Positions 35,861-44,681 of a DNA stretch of 64,000 nucleotides are shown piece by piece. Source of the DNA: SAR202 cluster bacterium (lineage in GTDB: Bacteria; Chloroflexota; Dehalococcoidia; Lucifugimonadales; OSU-TB39); assembly GCA_009392195.1 (NCBI GenBank), contig VFGY01000025.1, forward strand, positions 34,139 to 98,138, written 5' to 3'. The notes below the pieces were generated by a model that had not been told where the DNA came from, did not search any database, and saw only the letters and a list, made by a program, of their open reading frames with translations. A program made the position numbers and the translations under genes. Position 1 is the stretch's first letter, and every line of letters begins with the position of its first letter.

Positions 35861-36613
35861 TCAAGACCTTGTTTTTTTCCATTCTTCATATTCTTTTAAG
35901 GCTTCTTCATTCATTGGGTAGTATTTCTCTATCTGTCCAGTTTCTTGCAATTTTATACGCTCGAAAACTTCGCCTGATTCACGCCGATCACAATATTCAA
36001 GAACTTCTTTCGCTACCTTAGGTGGTACCACTACGACCCCATCATCATCACCAACTATAATATCTCCTGGCAACACTAAAACACCACCACATCCAATAGG
36101 CACATTATAATCCCAAGGATATAACTCATAATGACTTGCATTATGAGGAGTAACTCCTTTCAAAAATAATGGTAGACCAATATTTTTTGCATCTGGGTAA
36201 TCTCTAACGCATCCGTCCACAACCAAACCTTGAACATTCTTGGCATGCAAACCAGTCATTAACATTTCACCTAAACAGCCAGTCTCTAAATTACCACGTG
36301 CATCAACAACCAATATATCTCCATCGTTGACTTCAATAGTTGCAGACCATAAAGCAGAAGTGGATTCTTGTTCCTCTTCGGTCTGGCCCGGTTCTATATC
36401 TTCTCTTTTTGGCAAAAACTGTAAAGTGACAGCAGTCCCAACAGCTTTTTTACCAGAAGTGAATGCTACAGGACCAACCATAAAAGCTCTTCGTATACCA
36501 CATACTTCTCTTAAAGCAGAACTAATAGTAGCGGTGCCGAATTCCTTGAATTGTTCAACAATCTCTCTACTTGGCTTTTTTATTTTTTTATTTTCTTGCT
36601 GAATATGCTTCAT
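35861..36613 (-). CDS. RraA-family protein (4-hydroxy-4-methyl-2-oxoglutarate aldolase-like)
   Basis: 250 residues. Diagnostic segments are VQGLVVDGCVRDYPDAKNIGLPLF, with the Arg-Asp metal/substrate pair, and VLPGDIIVGDDDGVVVVPP. Some members are class II aldolases that split oxaloacetate-type or HMG acids to pyruvate, others inhibit RNase E. The added C-terminal tail (ERIKLQETGQIEKYYPM) matches the aldolase side. No rne gene is near, and its neighbours are catabolic, so the enzyme role is favoured. Confidence 0.85.
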   Translation of the reverse strand: MKHIQQENKKIKKPSREIVEQFKEFGTATISSALREVCGIRRAFMVGPVAFTSGKKAVGTAVTLQFLPKREDIEPGQTEEEQESTSALWSATIEVNDGDILVVDARGNLETGCLGEMLMTGLHAKNVQGLVVDGCVRDYPDAKNIGLPLFLKGVTPHNASHYELYPWDYNVPIGCGGVLVLPGDIIVGDDDGVVVVPPKVAKEVLEYCDRRESGEVFERIKLQETGQIEKYYPMNEEALKEYEEWKKTRS

Positions 36614-36693
36614 ATTAAAATACTCCTAAAATATTGGTATCAAATCATCTCAATCAACATAGTATATTAATCTAAGAAATTTATAAACTTCTT

Positions 36694-37563
36694 TTAAATG
36701 TCGTGATAAAAAGCTGCTCCAATCATGCCTGGTCCCGCATAAGCTCCTATTATAGGCGATACATTAGTCAAAAATAATTCTTTATATTGTGTTTTTGACT
36801 TAATCAATTCTATAAGTTTAACAGCTTTATCTTCTGCATCGGCATGCATTACAGATATACAAACATCACTTGTAAAAGATTTATCTGATATATATTTGAT
36901 AAATCTTTCATTAACTTTTTTCGAAGTTCTAGGTCTGGCCAAAACATTTATTTCCCCTTTATTCAACTCAAAAACAGGTTTAATTCTAAGTATATTAGCA
37001 CCCAAATAAGCCAATTTTGGTATTCTTCCACTTTTCCATGCATAATGAAGATTATCTATAGATCCAATCATTGTAGTATTCTCTACTATGGATTCTAAGC
37101 AATTTAAGGATTTTGCCATGGTAAACCCTTTCTCAATATTTCTGCATAATTGCAAAAGTATTAAACCCTCAGCTGCTGCTGCAGTTTTGGAGTCAACAAC
37201 CTTTATATCAACCTCACCAAATGCATCCATAGCTTCCTTTGCTGCTATAGAAGCTGAATTATAAGAACCACTTAAATCTGATGAAACTGTCATACATATT
37301 ATTTGATCTACTGACTTGGATACAATTTCCCTGAACACAGATAAATACGCATTTGGAGAAGGTGGAGATGTCTGTACCCGAAGAGATCGTTCCTTCATCA
37401 GACTATAAAATTCACCAAGAGAATTTCCATCCTTATCAAAAAATTCAGTTCCATCAACTATAACGTTCATCGGAACCAAGTATAAAAAATCAAATGCATT
37501 ACTTGAAATAGGCAAAGAAGCTGAACTATCAGCAACGACAGCTATACGGGAACTATTTTTCAT
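36694..37563 (-). CDS. DegV family fatty-acid-binding protein
   Basis: 289 residues. It starts IAVVADSSASLP, then VDGTEFFDKDG, RVQTSPPSPNAYLSVF and MTVSSDLSGSYNSA, a standard DegV/FakB core with the ligand-binding Ser and Arg/Lys. Family members bind a fatty acid and present it to the kinase FakA, which is not in the window. Divergent from the his operon. Confidence 0.9.
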   Translation of the reverse strand: MKNSSRIAVVADSSASLPISSNAFDFLYLVPMNVIVDGTEFFDKDGNSLGEFYSLMKERSLRVQTSPPSPNAYLSVFREIVSKSVDQIICMTVSSDLSGSYNSASIAAKEAMDAFGEVDIKVVDSKTAAAAEGLILLQLCRNIEKGFTMAKSLNCLESIVENTTMIGSIDNLHYAWKSGRIPKLAYLGANILRIKPVFELNKGEINVLARPRTSKKVNERFIKYISDKSFTSDVCISVMHADAEDKAVKLIELIKSKTQYKELFLTNVSPIIGAYAGPGMIGAAFYHDI

Positions 37564-37621
37564 TTACTTCAAACATATACTTCAGAAATTTACTTACCAA
37601 AGCTAGACTAATACTCAGCAC

Positions 37622-37652
37622 TAGACATTTTTACGAATTATTGCAATATAAT
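37622..37652 (+). promoter_or_regulatory. Possible promoter of the his operon
   Basis: A perfect TATAAT at 37647-37652 with TAGACA at 37622-37627 (19-base spacing). It would give a leader of about 140 bases before hisZ, enough for the alternative hairpins at 37728-37764. Confidence 0.45.
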
Positions 37653-37727
37653 CGCACACTCAAGTTTAGAAATTAAACCTAATTTCTTCTTTGATTAGTG
37701 AATATGCTGTTGTACACTTATTCTATA

Positions 37728-37764
37728 TCCTTTGGAGTTTATGTTAACAATGTCAAAGGACATT
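37728..37764 (+). promoter_or_regulatory. Two mutually exclusive hairpins in the his leader
   Basis: Hairpin A pairs TCCTTTG (37728-37734) with CAAAGGA (37754-37760). Hairpin B pairs AATGTC (37749-37754) with GACATT (37759-37764), loop AAAG. They share bases 37754-37760, so only one can form. A 13-codon ORF starts at 37741 and has no His codon. An attenuator role is only a suggestion. Confidence 0.35.
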
Positions 37765-37800
37765 TCTCTACTGGGATCCTAACTTATTGAAATATATTCT

Positions 37801-38874
37801 ATGCTTAAATCAAATTACTTAAATACTATTTCTTCTATTTTCGCAAAACGCAGTTTCACAAAAATTGAAACGCCAATAATTGAAAATAGTGATATATATC
37901 TCAGAAAATTGGGGCCTGAGCTAGCAGGACAACTATATAGCTTTGTGGATCCTGACGGAAATAATGTGACTTTACGTCCAGAATTCACTTCATCAGTAAT
38001 ACGTCAATTTATTGAAAATAAACCAACTTCTACTCCAACTCGTTACTCGTACGAAGGACCCATATTCAGACATAATATAACCGGTAACGAAAAAACCCAA
38101 GCAGGTGTAGAAATAATCGGCGGAAAAGATACAGATTATGAAGTCATATCAACAGCGGTAGAAGGTTTGGAAGGTTTAAATTTTAAAAATATAAATTTAA
38201 AAATAGGACATATAGGAATTCTATCTTCTATACTTGACCAATTTGAATTTTCAGATATTTTAAAATTGTTACTAGTACAAAACATACAAGACATAAAAGA
38301 CGGTACATTCGACCAGAATTCTTTTTACGAAGAAATGAGTAATGGACAGGAAAAATCCGAAATAAACAACGAAAACACTAACGTACTAAACGAATTGATT
38401 GAGAAAGTTATGATCAATTATGTCAGCGGTGCTACAGGAAGACGCACCCAACATGAAATAATATTGAGCTTAATGCAAAAATGGTCAGACCTAGACAACA
38501 AAAAATCATTTATCGAAGCTTTGGATAAACTTCAAGCTGTATCAAACATATCTGGTAATCCTAGAGAAGTAATAACCTCCCTTAAAAAAGTCCTAATAGA
38601 TTTACCCCAACCTGATGATACTATAGCATCTCTAGAAACGACCCTAAACCAACTACTAAATAATATCAAAAAAGATATAAATATAGAGGTAGATTTGGGT
38701 TACGTTCGAGGTATTTCATATTATACAGGTATTATATTCGATTTCAGTATTGAAGGTACATCCGTATGTGGTGGAGGGAGATACGACGAACTAGTGCAAA
38801 TTCTAGGAGGTCCCTCTACACCTGCAGTAGGATTTGCATATGATATTGAATCTATCTTAAATCTTAAAGAATAA
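37801..38874 (+). CDS. hisZ: HisZ-like ATP phosphoribosyltransferase regulatory subunit
   Basis: 357 residues, class II tRNA-synthetase fold related to HisRS but without the anticodon-binding domain (HisRS is about 420). Motif 2 region is RYSYEGPIFRHNI, followed by QAGVEIIGGKD, typical of HisZ. The late LGYVRGISYYTGIIFDF and GGGRYDELVQILGG resemble HisRS. HisZ normally completes a short HisG that lacks its own regulatory domain, yet the next gene encodes a long HisG. Start ATG without a clear ribosome site. Alternative: a reduced HisRS paralogue. Confidence 0.82.
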   Translation: MLKSNYLNTISSIFAKRSFTKIETPIIENSDIYLRKLGPELAGQLYSFVDPDGNNVTLRPEFTSSVIRQFIENKPTSTPTRYSYEGPIFRHNITGNEKTQAGVEIIGGKDTDYEVISTAVEGLEGLNFKNINLKIGHIGILSSILDQFEFSDILKLLLVQNIQDIKDGTFDQNSFYEEMSNGQEKSEINNENTNVLNELIEKVMINYVSGATGRRTQHEIILSLMQKWSDLDNKKSFIEALDKLQAVSNISGNPREVITSLKKVLIDLPQPDDTIASLETTLNQLLNNIKKDINIEVDLGYVRGISYYTGIIFDFSIEGTSVCGGGRYDELVQILGGPSTPAVGFAYDIESILNLKE

Positions 38875-38894
38875 TGAGACGGGTTGATTAAATT

Positions 38895-39914
38895 ATGAAT
38901 ATACCAGGAAAAACAGAGAATTTACGAATAGCTGTACCAAGCGAAGGTGCTCTATATGACTCAACTATGTCTTTTTTGAAATCATCTGGTCTTGAGATAC
39001 GAAGATTGAACGCAAGGAGTTATGAAGCGTCTATAAGCGCAATACCCGATGCAATTGTACATTTCCAAAGAAGTGGAGACATACCTCAAAAAATTGAAGA
39101 AGCAAGCGCCGATATTGGAATAGTTGGTTACGACCGGTACTTAGAAACCAAAAAAAATCCTGGAAGTTCATCCGTAATCATAAATAACCTAGGTTTTGGT
39201 CACGCACAATTAGTACTCGGGTTACCAGATACGTGGGTTGACATAGCTGATATCAAAGATTTAGCAAATTTGGCGCTCGAATTCAAAAACAAAGGAAAAT
39301 CTATAAAAATAGCCACAAAATATCCAGTTTTGGTGGAAAAACATCTGACAAAAAATTCTGTTTTCCACTTCGAATTGGTTCAATCAAGTGGAGCTCTTGA
39401 AGCTGCTCCATCAATGGGGTACGCAGATATAATTGCCGATATCTCTTCAACAGGAACTACTATGCGGGAAAATCGTCTTAAAACGATATCTGGTGGAGCG
39501 GTAATCAAATCTCAAGCTTGTGTAATAGCAAACCGAGAAATGATAGTAACGGAAGATGTTAAATTGAATCAATGCATATCGTTTCTTGAAAGGATAGAAG
39601 CTCATTTAAGGAGCAACAAATACTGTACGCTAACAGCAAATATGACAGGAGAAAATCCCGAGCAAATTGCATCTATAATATCTAAGGGGAACGTAAAAGA
39701 TGGGCTAAAAGGCCCTACTATTTCCAAAGTATATAATACTATGTCGTCAGACCTATATGCTGTGACAATGATTATAAGTAAAGAAAATTTGATCGAAGCT
39801 GTGTCTTCAATGCGAAAAATAGGTGCACAAACTATAAGCGTGCATAAATTGGACTATTTATTTAATCAGGAAAGTGATTCCATAAAAACATTATTGGAAA
39901 AAAGTGAGACTTAA
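38895..39914 (+). CDS. hisG: ATP phosphoribosyltransferase, long form with C-terminal regulatory domain
   Basis: 339 residues. The catalytic part runs from LRIAVPSEGALYDST through ADIGIVGYDRYLE to SSGALEAAPSMGYADIIADISSTGTTMRENRL (PRPP-binding loop). The final part, RIEAHLRSNKYCTLTANM to IGAQTISVHKLDYLF, matches the ACT-like HisG_C domain of hexameric HisG. So the enzyme should be able to sense histidine alone. It catalyses the first step of histidine synthesis. The nearby HisZ-like gene is therefore unexpected. Confidence 0.93.
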   Translation: MNIPGKTENLRIAVPSEGALYDSTMSFLKSSGLEIRRLNARSYEASISAIPDAIVHFQRSGDIPQKIEEASADIGIVGYDRYLETKKNPGSSSVIINNLGFGHAQLVLGLPDTWVDIADIKDLANLALEFKNKGKSIKIATKYPVLVEKHLTKNSVFHFELVQSSGALEAAPSMGYADIIADISSTGTTMRENRLKTISGGAVIKSQACVIANREMIVTEDVKLNQCISFLERIEAHLRSNKYCTLTANMTGENPEQIASIISKGNVKDGLKGPTISKVYNTMSSDLYAVTMIISKENLIEAVSSMRKIGAQTISVHKLDYLFNQESDSIKTLLEKSET

Positions 39915-39919
39915 AAGTT

Positions 39920-40660
39920 TTGCCAAACCTACCAACGCACCTATTCATTGCTCAAGCAGCATTAAATCAAATAACCGATGATTCAATACGAAAACACGAA
40001 TCATTTTACCTACTAGGCTCTACTGCACCGGATATCAAGGCTTTGTCTAAAACCCCTCGAGAACAATCCCATTTTGTTAAATTAAATTCATTCCAACATA
40101 TCGGAGAGGGTTATAAATCCCTACTAGAACAAAACCCATACATTAAATCTGTTTCAGGTATACACAAAGCTTTTTGGTCCGGATATATTTCTCATTTAGT
40201 ATTAGATGAAACGTGGATTGTAAATATGTACAGAAATAAATTTGCTTATAGCATAGATGAAACAAATCATGATTATTTGCAAATAATGGATAGAGCAACA
40301 CAACTACATTTAGATAAAATCGCCTATGCCCATAGTCAAAACTGGATTAAACTTTTAAACGAAATTGAATGTGAAATAGAAATACCATTCATACAGAACG
40401 CCAACCTAATAGATTGGCGTGAATTCCTAACTTCCCATATTGATATTGGATTCAACTGGGAAAGAATCAACTTTATGGCCAAAAGGATTGCAGGTGGTAA
40501 TAAAACGCACCGTGCAGTACACTACGCAGATAATTTCGTCAAAAACATGCCTGATAGTATAAATGAAATATATAAATATGTTCCTGAATACCAAATGCGA
40601 TGGTTTTTACATCTCGGTAAACAAACGGTAGTAAAGGCACTAAACCAATACCTAAAATGA
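39920..40660 (+). CDS. Zinc-dependent phospholipase C/S1-P1-like protein
   Basis: 246 residues, no signal peptide. It begins PNLPTHLFIAQAALNQI and has LLGSTAPDIKAL and AFWSGYISHLVLDETW, with His and Asp residues placed as in the bacterial zinc-dependent PLC-like family (PF00882-type). Phospholipid or nucleotide phosphoester hydrolysis is possible, but many members have unknown roles and are metal-site proteins only. It starts with TTG 6 bases after hisG and its stop overlaps the hisD start (ATGA), so it is translationally coupled inside the his operon. Confidence 0.65.
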   Translation: MPNLPTHLFIAQAALNQITDDSIRKHESFYLLGSTAPDIKALSKTPREQSHFVKLNSFQHIGEGYKSLLEQNPYIKSVSGIHKAFWSGYISHLVLDETWIVNMYRNKFAYSIDETNHDYLQIMDRATQLHLDKIAYAHSQNWIKLLNEIECEIEIPFIQNANLIDWREFLTSHIDIGFNWERINFMAKRIAGGNKTHRAVHYADNFVKNMPDSINEIYKYVPEYQMRWFLHLGKQTVVKALNQYLK

Positions 40661-41952
40661 AAATTATTAAGGGATTATCACAATCAAACCTGTTTTTGGA
40701 TACAATTAGAAATTCTATTGATACCAAAGCATCCGACCATAGTACTAAAAATACTCTTTCACTTTCTGATTCTATTCTCAAGCTAATGAATAAAATCAAA
40801 TCAGAGGGAGATGCTGCGATTAAAGAAATCACACTCAAACTCGATAATGTCAAATTAGACAAAATAGAAGTAGATTCAAAGAAAATCACTGATGCTTTTG
40901 ATAAAACCGATAAGAACCTAATCGATTCACTAATAGCAGCATCAAAAAGAATTACAAATTATCATACTAAAACCCTTCCCAAAACATGGACGGATGAACA
41001 AGAAGGATACGGTCAAGTTATTAACGCCGTAGATAGCGTTGGTATATATATTCCCAAAAATCTTATTTCAACAGTGTTAATGACAGTGATACCAGCAAAA
41101 ATAGCAGGAGTTAAGAACATATATGTATGTACGCCCGGTGAAACCTCGGGGGCGCCATCAGATAAAATCTTAGCAGCATGTAAAATATCTCAGGTTGATA
41201 AAGTTTTTACAATCTCGGGAGCTCAAGCAATTGCAGCTTTGGCTTACGGAACAGAAACAGTACCTAAAGTAAATTTAATCTGTGGTCCTGGAAGTATATA
41301 TACAACAATAGCAAAAAAGCTCGTATATGGAGAAGTTGGCATTGATGGATTGTATGGTCCAACAGAGACATTAATAATCGCTGATGAAAAAGCAAATCCA
41401 ATATTATGTGCAGCTGATTTAGTAGCTCAAGCTGAACATGATAAACTTGCAATACCGATTTGTGTTACAACTTCAATGAGGTTAGCCGAATTAATAAGTC
41501 AGCAAGCAATAACCAGAGCGAAAAATATTGATAGACATGAAATAGCACATTACTCAATAACACACCGTGGTGCTATTTTAGTTGTTGAGAATCTTGATGA
41601 AGCATTCGAGTTAGCAAATAAATTTGCTCCTGAACATATAAGTTTAATGGTAAATAAACCTAATCAACATATAAATAAAATTAAAAATGCTGGTGCAATA
41701 TTTATAGGTGAACACTCGCACGAAGTAATGGGAGATTACGTAGCGGGCCCTAGTCACGTAATGCCGACATCTGGAACGGCTAAATTCAATTCCGGTTTAA
41801 ACGTAAATACATTTTTGAAATTTTCTCCTGTAGTTAAAATCGATAAAGCAAAATCACAAATATTATCTACAATAGCTGCTGAAATAGCGAAAGCGGAAGG
41901 TTTAAGCGGACATGCTGAAGCAGCAGAAATACGTAATGAAATAAACTTCTAA
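40657..41952 (+). CDS. hisD: Histidinol dehydrogenase
   Basis: 431 residues. It includes VGIYIPKNLISTVLMTVIPAKIAGV, ISGAQAIAALAYGTETVPKV, GPTETLIIADEKANPILCAADLVAQAEHD, and the C-terminal zinc/catalytic region FAPEHISLM, then SGTAKFNSGLNV and EGLSGHAEAAEIR. It oxidises histidinol to histidine in two NAD steps. Overlaps the PLC-like gene by 4 bases. Confidence 0.96.
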   Translation: MKIIKGLSQSNLFLDTIRNSIDTKASDHSTKNTLSLSDSILKLMNKIKSEGDAAIKEITLKLDNVKLDKIEVDSKKITDAFDKTDKNLIDSLIAASKRITNYHTKTLPKTWTDEQEGYGQVINAVDSVGIYIPKNLISTVLMTVIPAKIAGVKNIYVCTPGETSGAPSDKILAACKISQVDKVFTISGAQAIAALAYGTETVPKVNLICGPGSIYTTIAKKLVYGEVGIDGLYGPTETLIIADEKANPILCAADLVAQAEHDKLAIPICVTTSMRLAELISQQAITRAKNIDRHEIAHYSITHRGAILVVENLDEAFELANKFAPEHISLMVNKPNQHINKIKNAGAIFIGEHSHEVMGDYVAGPSHVMPTSGTAKFNSGLNVNTFLKFSPVVKIDKAKSQILSTIAAEIAKAEGLSGHAEAAEIRNEINF

Positions 41953-41971
41953 TATTAGGCAAAATTCATTC

Positions 41972-43063
41972 ATGAAAAAAAATGACATCAACAAATTTGT
42001 TTTAAAACACATTCAACAAATTAAACCATTTGACCCCGCAGAGCCATTGGATTCAATGGCAGCAAAAGTTGGAGTAGAACCAGAAAAAATAATAAGGCTC
42101 AATGCTAATGAAAATCCATATGGGCCATCTCCCATGGTTAACGAAACAATTAAAAGCCTGCAAGCTAATATTTATCCTGACCCAGAACAAAACGCTATAC
42201 GTACAGAATTATCTAAATTCACTAAAATGCCCAAAGAAACAATTCTATGTGGAGCTGGAAGCGATGAACTAATTGATTTACTATTTAGATTATTCTGCAC
42301 ACCAAACAATAATGTTATTGAATGCGACCCTACCTTTGGAATGTACAGTTTTTGCGCAAGAATAACAGGGACATCAATAATATCGGTTCCAAGAGATGAT
42401 AATTTTGAATTAGATATAAATGCTGTAAAATCTGCTATTACTCCTGAAACAAGAATTATCTTTATAAACTCGCCTAATAATCCAACAGGTAACCTCGCTC
42501 AACAAAAAGATATCGAAATCTTATTAGAAACTGGACTTATTGTAGTTATAGACGAAGCTTACTATGAGTTTACTGATAAATCTTTCGCTCCACTAGTTCT
42601 GACGCACAATAATCTCATTGTTTTAAGAACGATGAGTAAATGGGCTGGATTAGCAGGATTGAGGATAGGCTATGGTTTTTTTAATCAGGATCTTGTTGAA
42701 CAACTTTTGAAAATAAAACAACCTTATAACGTCAATTCCGCAGCTGAATTAGCATTAATGGCTTCTCTAAAAGATGTTGATTACTTAATGAACAATGTTA
42801 AGTTAATTGTAAAAGAAAGAAGTAGATTATATTCTGCGTTACAAGAGTTTGGTTCATATATAAAACCCTTACCTTCGGAAGGCAACTATATATTATGCGA
42901 ATCTTTAAAAGTACCATCATCGAAAGTAGTACAAGGTTTGGTAGGGAAAGCAATTTTCGTTAGACAATTTAGTCATCCCAAATTAAATAATTATTTTAGG
43001 ATTTCAATTGGTAAACCTCACCACACCGACGCAATAATATCCGCTCTCAAAGAAATCTTATAA
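41972..43063 (+). CDS. hisC: Histidinol-phosphate aminotransferase
   Basis: 363 residues, PLP fold type I. NANENPYGPSP near the N-terminus, CGAGSDELIDLL, INSPNNPTGN, VVIDEAYYEF, the PLP lysine in RTMSKWAGLAGLRIGYG, and FVRQFSHP at the C-terminal side. Transfers the amino group from glutamate to imidazole-acetol phosphate. The his context supports HisC over other aminotransferases. Confidence 0.95.
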   Translation: MKKNDINKFVLKHIQQIKPFDPAEPLDSMAAKVGVEPEKIIRLNANENPYGPSPMVNETIKSLQANIYPDPEQNAIRTELSKFTKMPKETILCGAGSDELIDLLFRLFCTPNNNVIECDPTFGMYSFCARITGTSIISVPRDDNFELDINAVKSAITPETRIIFINSPNNPTGNLAQQKDIEILLETGLIVVIDEAYYEFTDKSFAPLVLTHNNLIVLRTMSKWAGLAGLRIGYGFFNQDLVEQLLKIKQPYNVNSAAELALMASLKDVDYLMNNVKLIVKERSRLYSALQEFGSYIKPLPSEGNYILCESLKVPSSKVVQGLVGKAIFVRQFSHPKLNNYFRISIGKPHHTDAIISALKEIL

Positions 43064-43083
43064 AGTTTTTAGGAGAACATATA

Positions 43084-43680
43084 ATGGTAGCTAGAACATC
43101 TAAAATAGTAAGAGAAACAGGTGAAACTAAAATTTCACTCGAACTGAATTTGGACGGTGACGGTTCTAATACCATTACGACTGGAAGCGGGATGTTTGAT
43201 CACCTAATTGCTCAAATTTCACGTCACGGTTTAATCGATATTAAACTAGATGTTTCAGGTGACACTGAAGTAGGATGGCACCACACAATCGAAGATACGG
43301 CGATAGTTTTAGGAAGAGGAATTAATGAAGCCATTGGGGAAGGGAAGGGGATAGTAAGAATGGGACATTCTTTTGTACCATTAGATGAATGTTTAGCATT
43401 AGTAGCAATTGATTTCTCTGGAAGAGGGTACTCCGTAATAAAAAGTACCATTACATCAACAGATTTAGGCCAGCTATCAGGGGGATTAATAGAACATTTT
43501 CTAGAAACGCTAGCGAGAGAAGGGAAATTCAACATGCATATTACAATGCTTGCAGGGTCAAATAACCATCATAAGGCTGAATCAATATTTAAAGGACTAG
43601 CTCGTGCAATCAGACAAGCGGCTTCAATAGACCCTAGGTCGAAGCAGGAGCCCACTAGCACTAAAGGAACTATCTCTTAA
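43084..43680 (+). CDS. hisB: Imidazoleglycerol-phosphate dehydratase
   Basis: 198 residues, single-function form. The manganese sites are MFDHLIAQISRHG, GWHHTIEDTAIVLG and GGLIEHFLETLARE with NNHHKAESIFKGLARA. AGGAG precedes the ATG. It is the last his gene here; hisH, hisA, hisF and hisI/E are not in the window. A convergent purS follows. Confidence 0.97.
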   Translation: MVARTSKIVRETGETKISLELNLDGDGSNTITTGSGMFDHLIAQISRHGLIDIKLDVSGDTEVGWHHTIEDTAIVLGRGINEAIGEGKGIVRMGHSFVPLDECLALVAIDFSGRGYSVIKSTITSTDLGQLSGGLIEHFLETLAREGKFNMHITMLAGSNNHHKAESIFKGLARAIRQAASIDPRSKQEPTSTKGTIS

Positions 43681-43689
43681 ACAAAGGTT

Positions 43690-43947
43690 TTAAGCATCCT
43701 TTTCAATTAACTCAAAACGGTACATTTCTATAACAGGATTGCTAAGCAATTTATCACACATTTCGTTTACTTTATCTTCGGCAGATTTTTTTGTTTTAGA
43801 TTCAACAGCTAATTCTATGTATTTCCCTACTCGCACATCTGTAACTTCTTTGAATCCCATATCAATCAACCCTTGTTTAACTGTACTACCCTGAGGGTCA
43901 TTAACAGCCGGTTTAAGCGAAACAAATATCCTTGCTGTGTAAAGCAT
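43690..43947 (-). CDS. purS: Phosphoribosylformylglycinamidine synthase subunit PurS
   Basis: 85 residues, usual length. ARIFVSLKPAVNDPQGSTVKQGL and a ferredoxin-like fold with CDKLLSNPVIEMYRFEL. It bridges PurQ and PurL in the fourth step of purine synthesis; those genes are not in the window. A strong AGGAGAGATA site precedes the ATG. Last gene of the minus-strand purine run. Confidence 0.92.
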   Translation of the reverse strand: MLYTARIFVSLKPAVNDPQGSTVKQGLIDMGFKEVTDVRVGKYIELAVESKTKKSAEDKVNEMCDKLLSNPVIEMYRFELIEKDA

Positions 43948-43967
43948 TATCTCTCCTAATAAAAATC

Positions 43968-44660
43968 CTATCTCATGTTAGGTGCATTCCATTCCGGAGC
44001 ATTTCTAGAATTAACGTGGGTTTCAATAAACAATTCTATTCTCTCTTTATCAAATACATCAAACACATCCAAATATTCCCAAGCAGTCAAAGCAATCTTA
44101 TTGTCCATGTTTGGATATGGCGATAGTAAAACTTTTTGCTTTGTACCAACTACTTCAGACAAAGATTCGATTAAATCCGAACAACCATCTGGGCAATTAT
44201 AATGAATTCCAACTCCTCCATGCTCCAAATTGTGAACTAAAACTTCATCTGAAATAGGCGTATTGTAAACTCGCCACGCTACAGGTGCTTGTTTTTCAGG
44301 TATATCTAAGTTAATTCCAGAGTAATGATATCCAGAAGTAGCTGGTTTACTAGTATACTCATCAGGTAAAGTTTCTCCAGGTTCAAAATGTAATCCAGCA
44401 GCTCCGCCCTTTACTCCTTCTTGTTTAATCCCTACACTTTTACCTTGCTCATCAACTGCTGGTGACGAACCACCACTAAAGTCAAAAGGCAAGCTTCCAG
44501 CAAATAACGAAGCTATTAGTAAAAAAGCTATTGTACCTACACCTATGTAAATAAAATAACTCCTGGTACGCTTTTTTCGTTGTTGCCGCGCTCTCCTATC
44601 AGCTCTAATTTGACTTGAAGACCTTTTCTTTTTGCTAACATCTTGAGGATTATTTGCCAT
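43968..44660 (-). CDS. DUF3105 membrane-anchored protein
   Basis: 230 residues. A basic N-terminus (KKKRSSSQIRADRRARQQRKKR) precedes one membrane helix at about 35-60. The outside domain carries the DUF3105 signature YNTPISDEVLVHNLEHGGVGIHYNC, with two His, two Cys (YNCPDGC) and a later TAWEYLD. The His/Cys arrangement suggests metal binding, but no function is established. DUF3105 proteins are common in Chloroflexota and Actinobacteria. AAGGG precedes the ATG. It sits between purC and purS. Confidence 0.85.
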   Translation of the reverse strand: MANNPQDVSKKKRSSSQIRADRRARQQRKKRTRSYFIYIGVGTIAFLLIASLFAGSLPFDFSGGSSPAVDEQGKSVGIKQEGVKGGAAGLHFEPGETLPDEYTSKPATSGYHYSGINLDIPEKQAPVAWRVYNTPISDEVLVHNLEHGGVGIHYNCPDGCSDLIESLSEVVGTKQKVLLSPYPNMDNKIALTAWEYLDVFDVFDKERIELFIETHVNSRNAPEWNAPNMR

Positions 44661-44681
44661 TATGTATTCCCTTAACCGTAA

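Noticed and set aside
35861..36613. RraA as regulator of RNase E
   Set aside because: Catabolic neighbours, an extended C-terminus and no rne gene nearby favour the aldolase-like branch.
40539..40889. 116-residue minus-strand ORF
   Set aside because: Antisense to the PLC-like and hisD genes; Leu/Ser-rich shadow.
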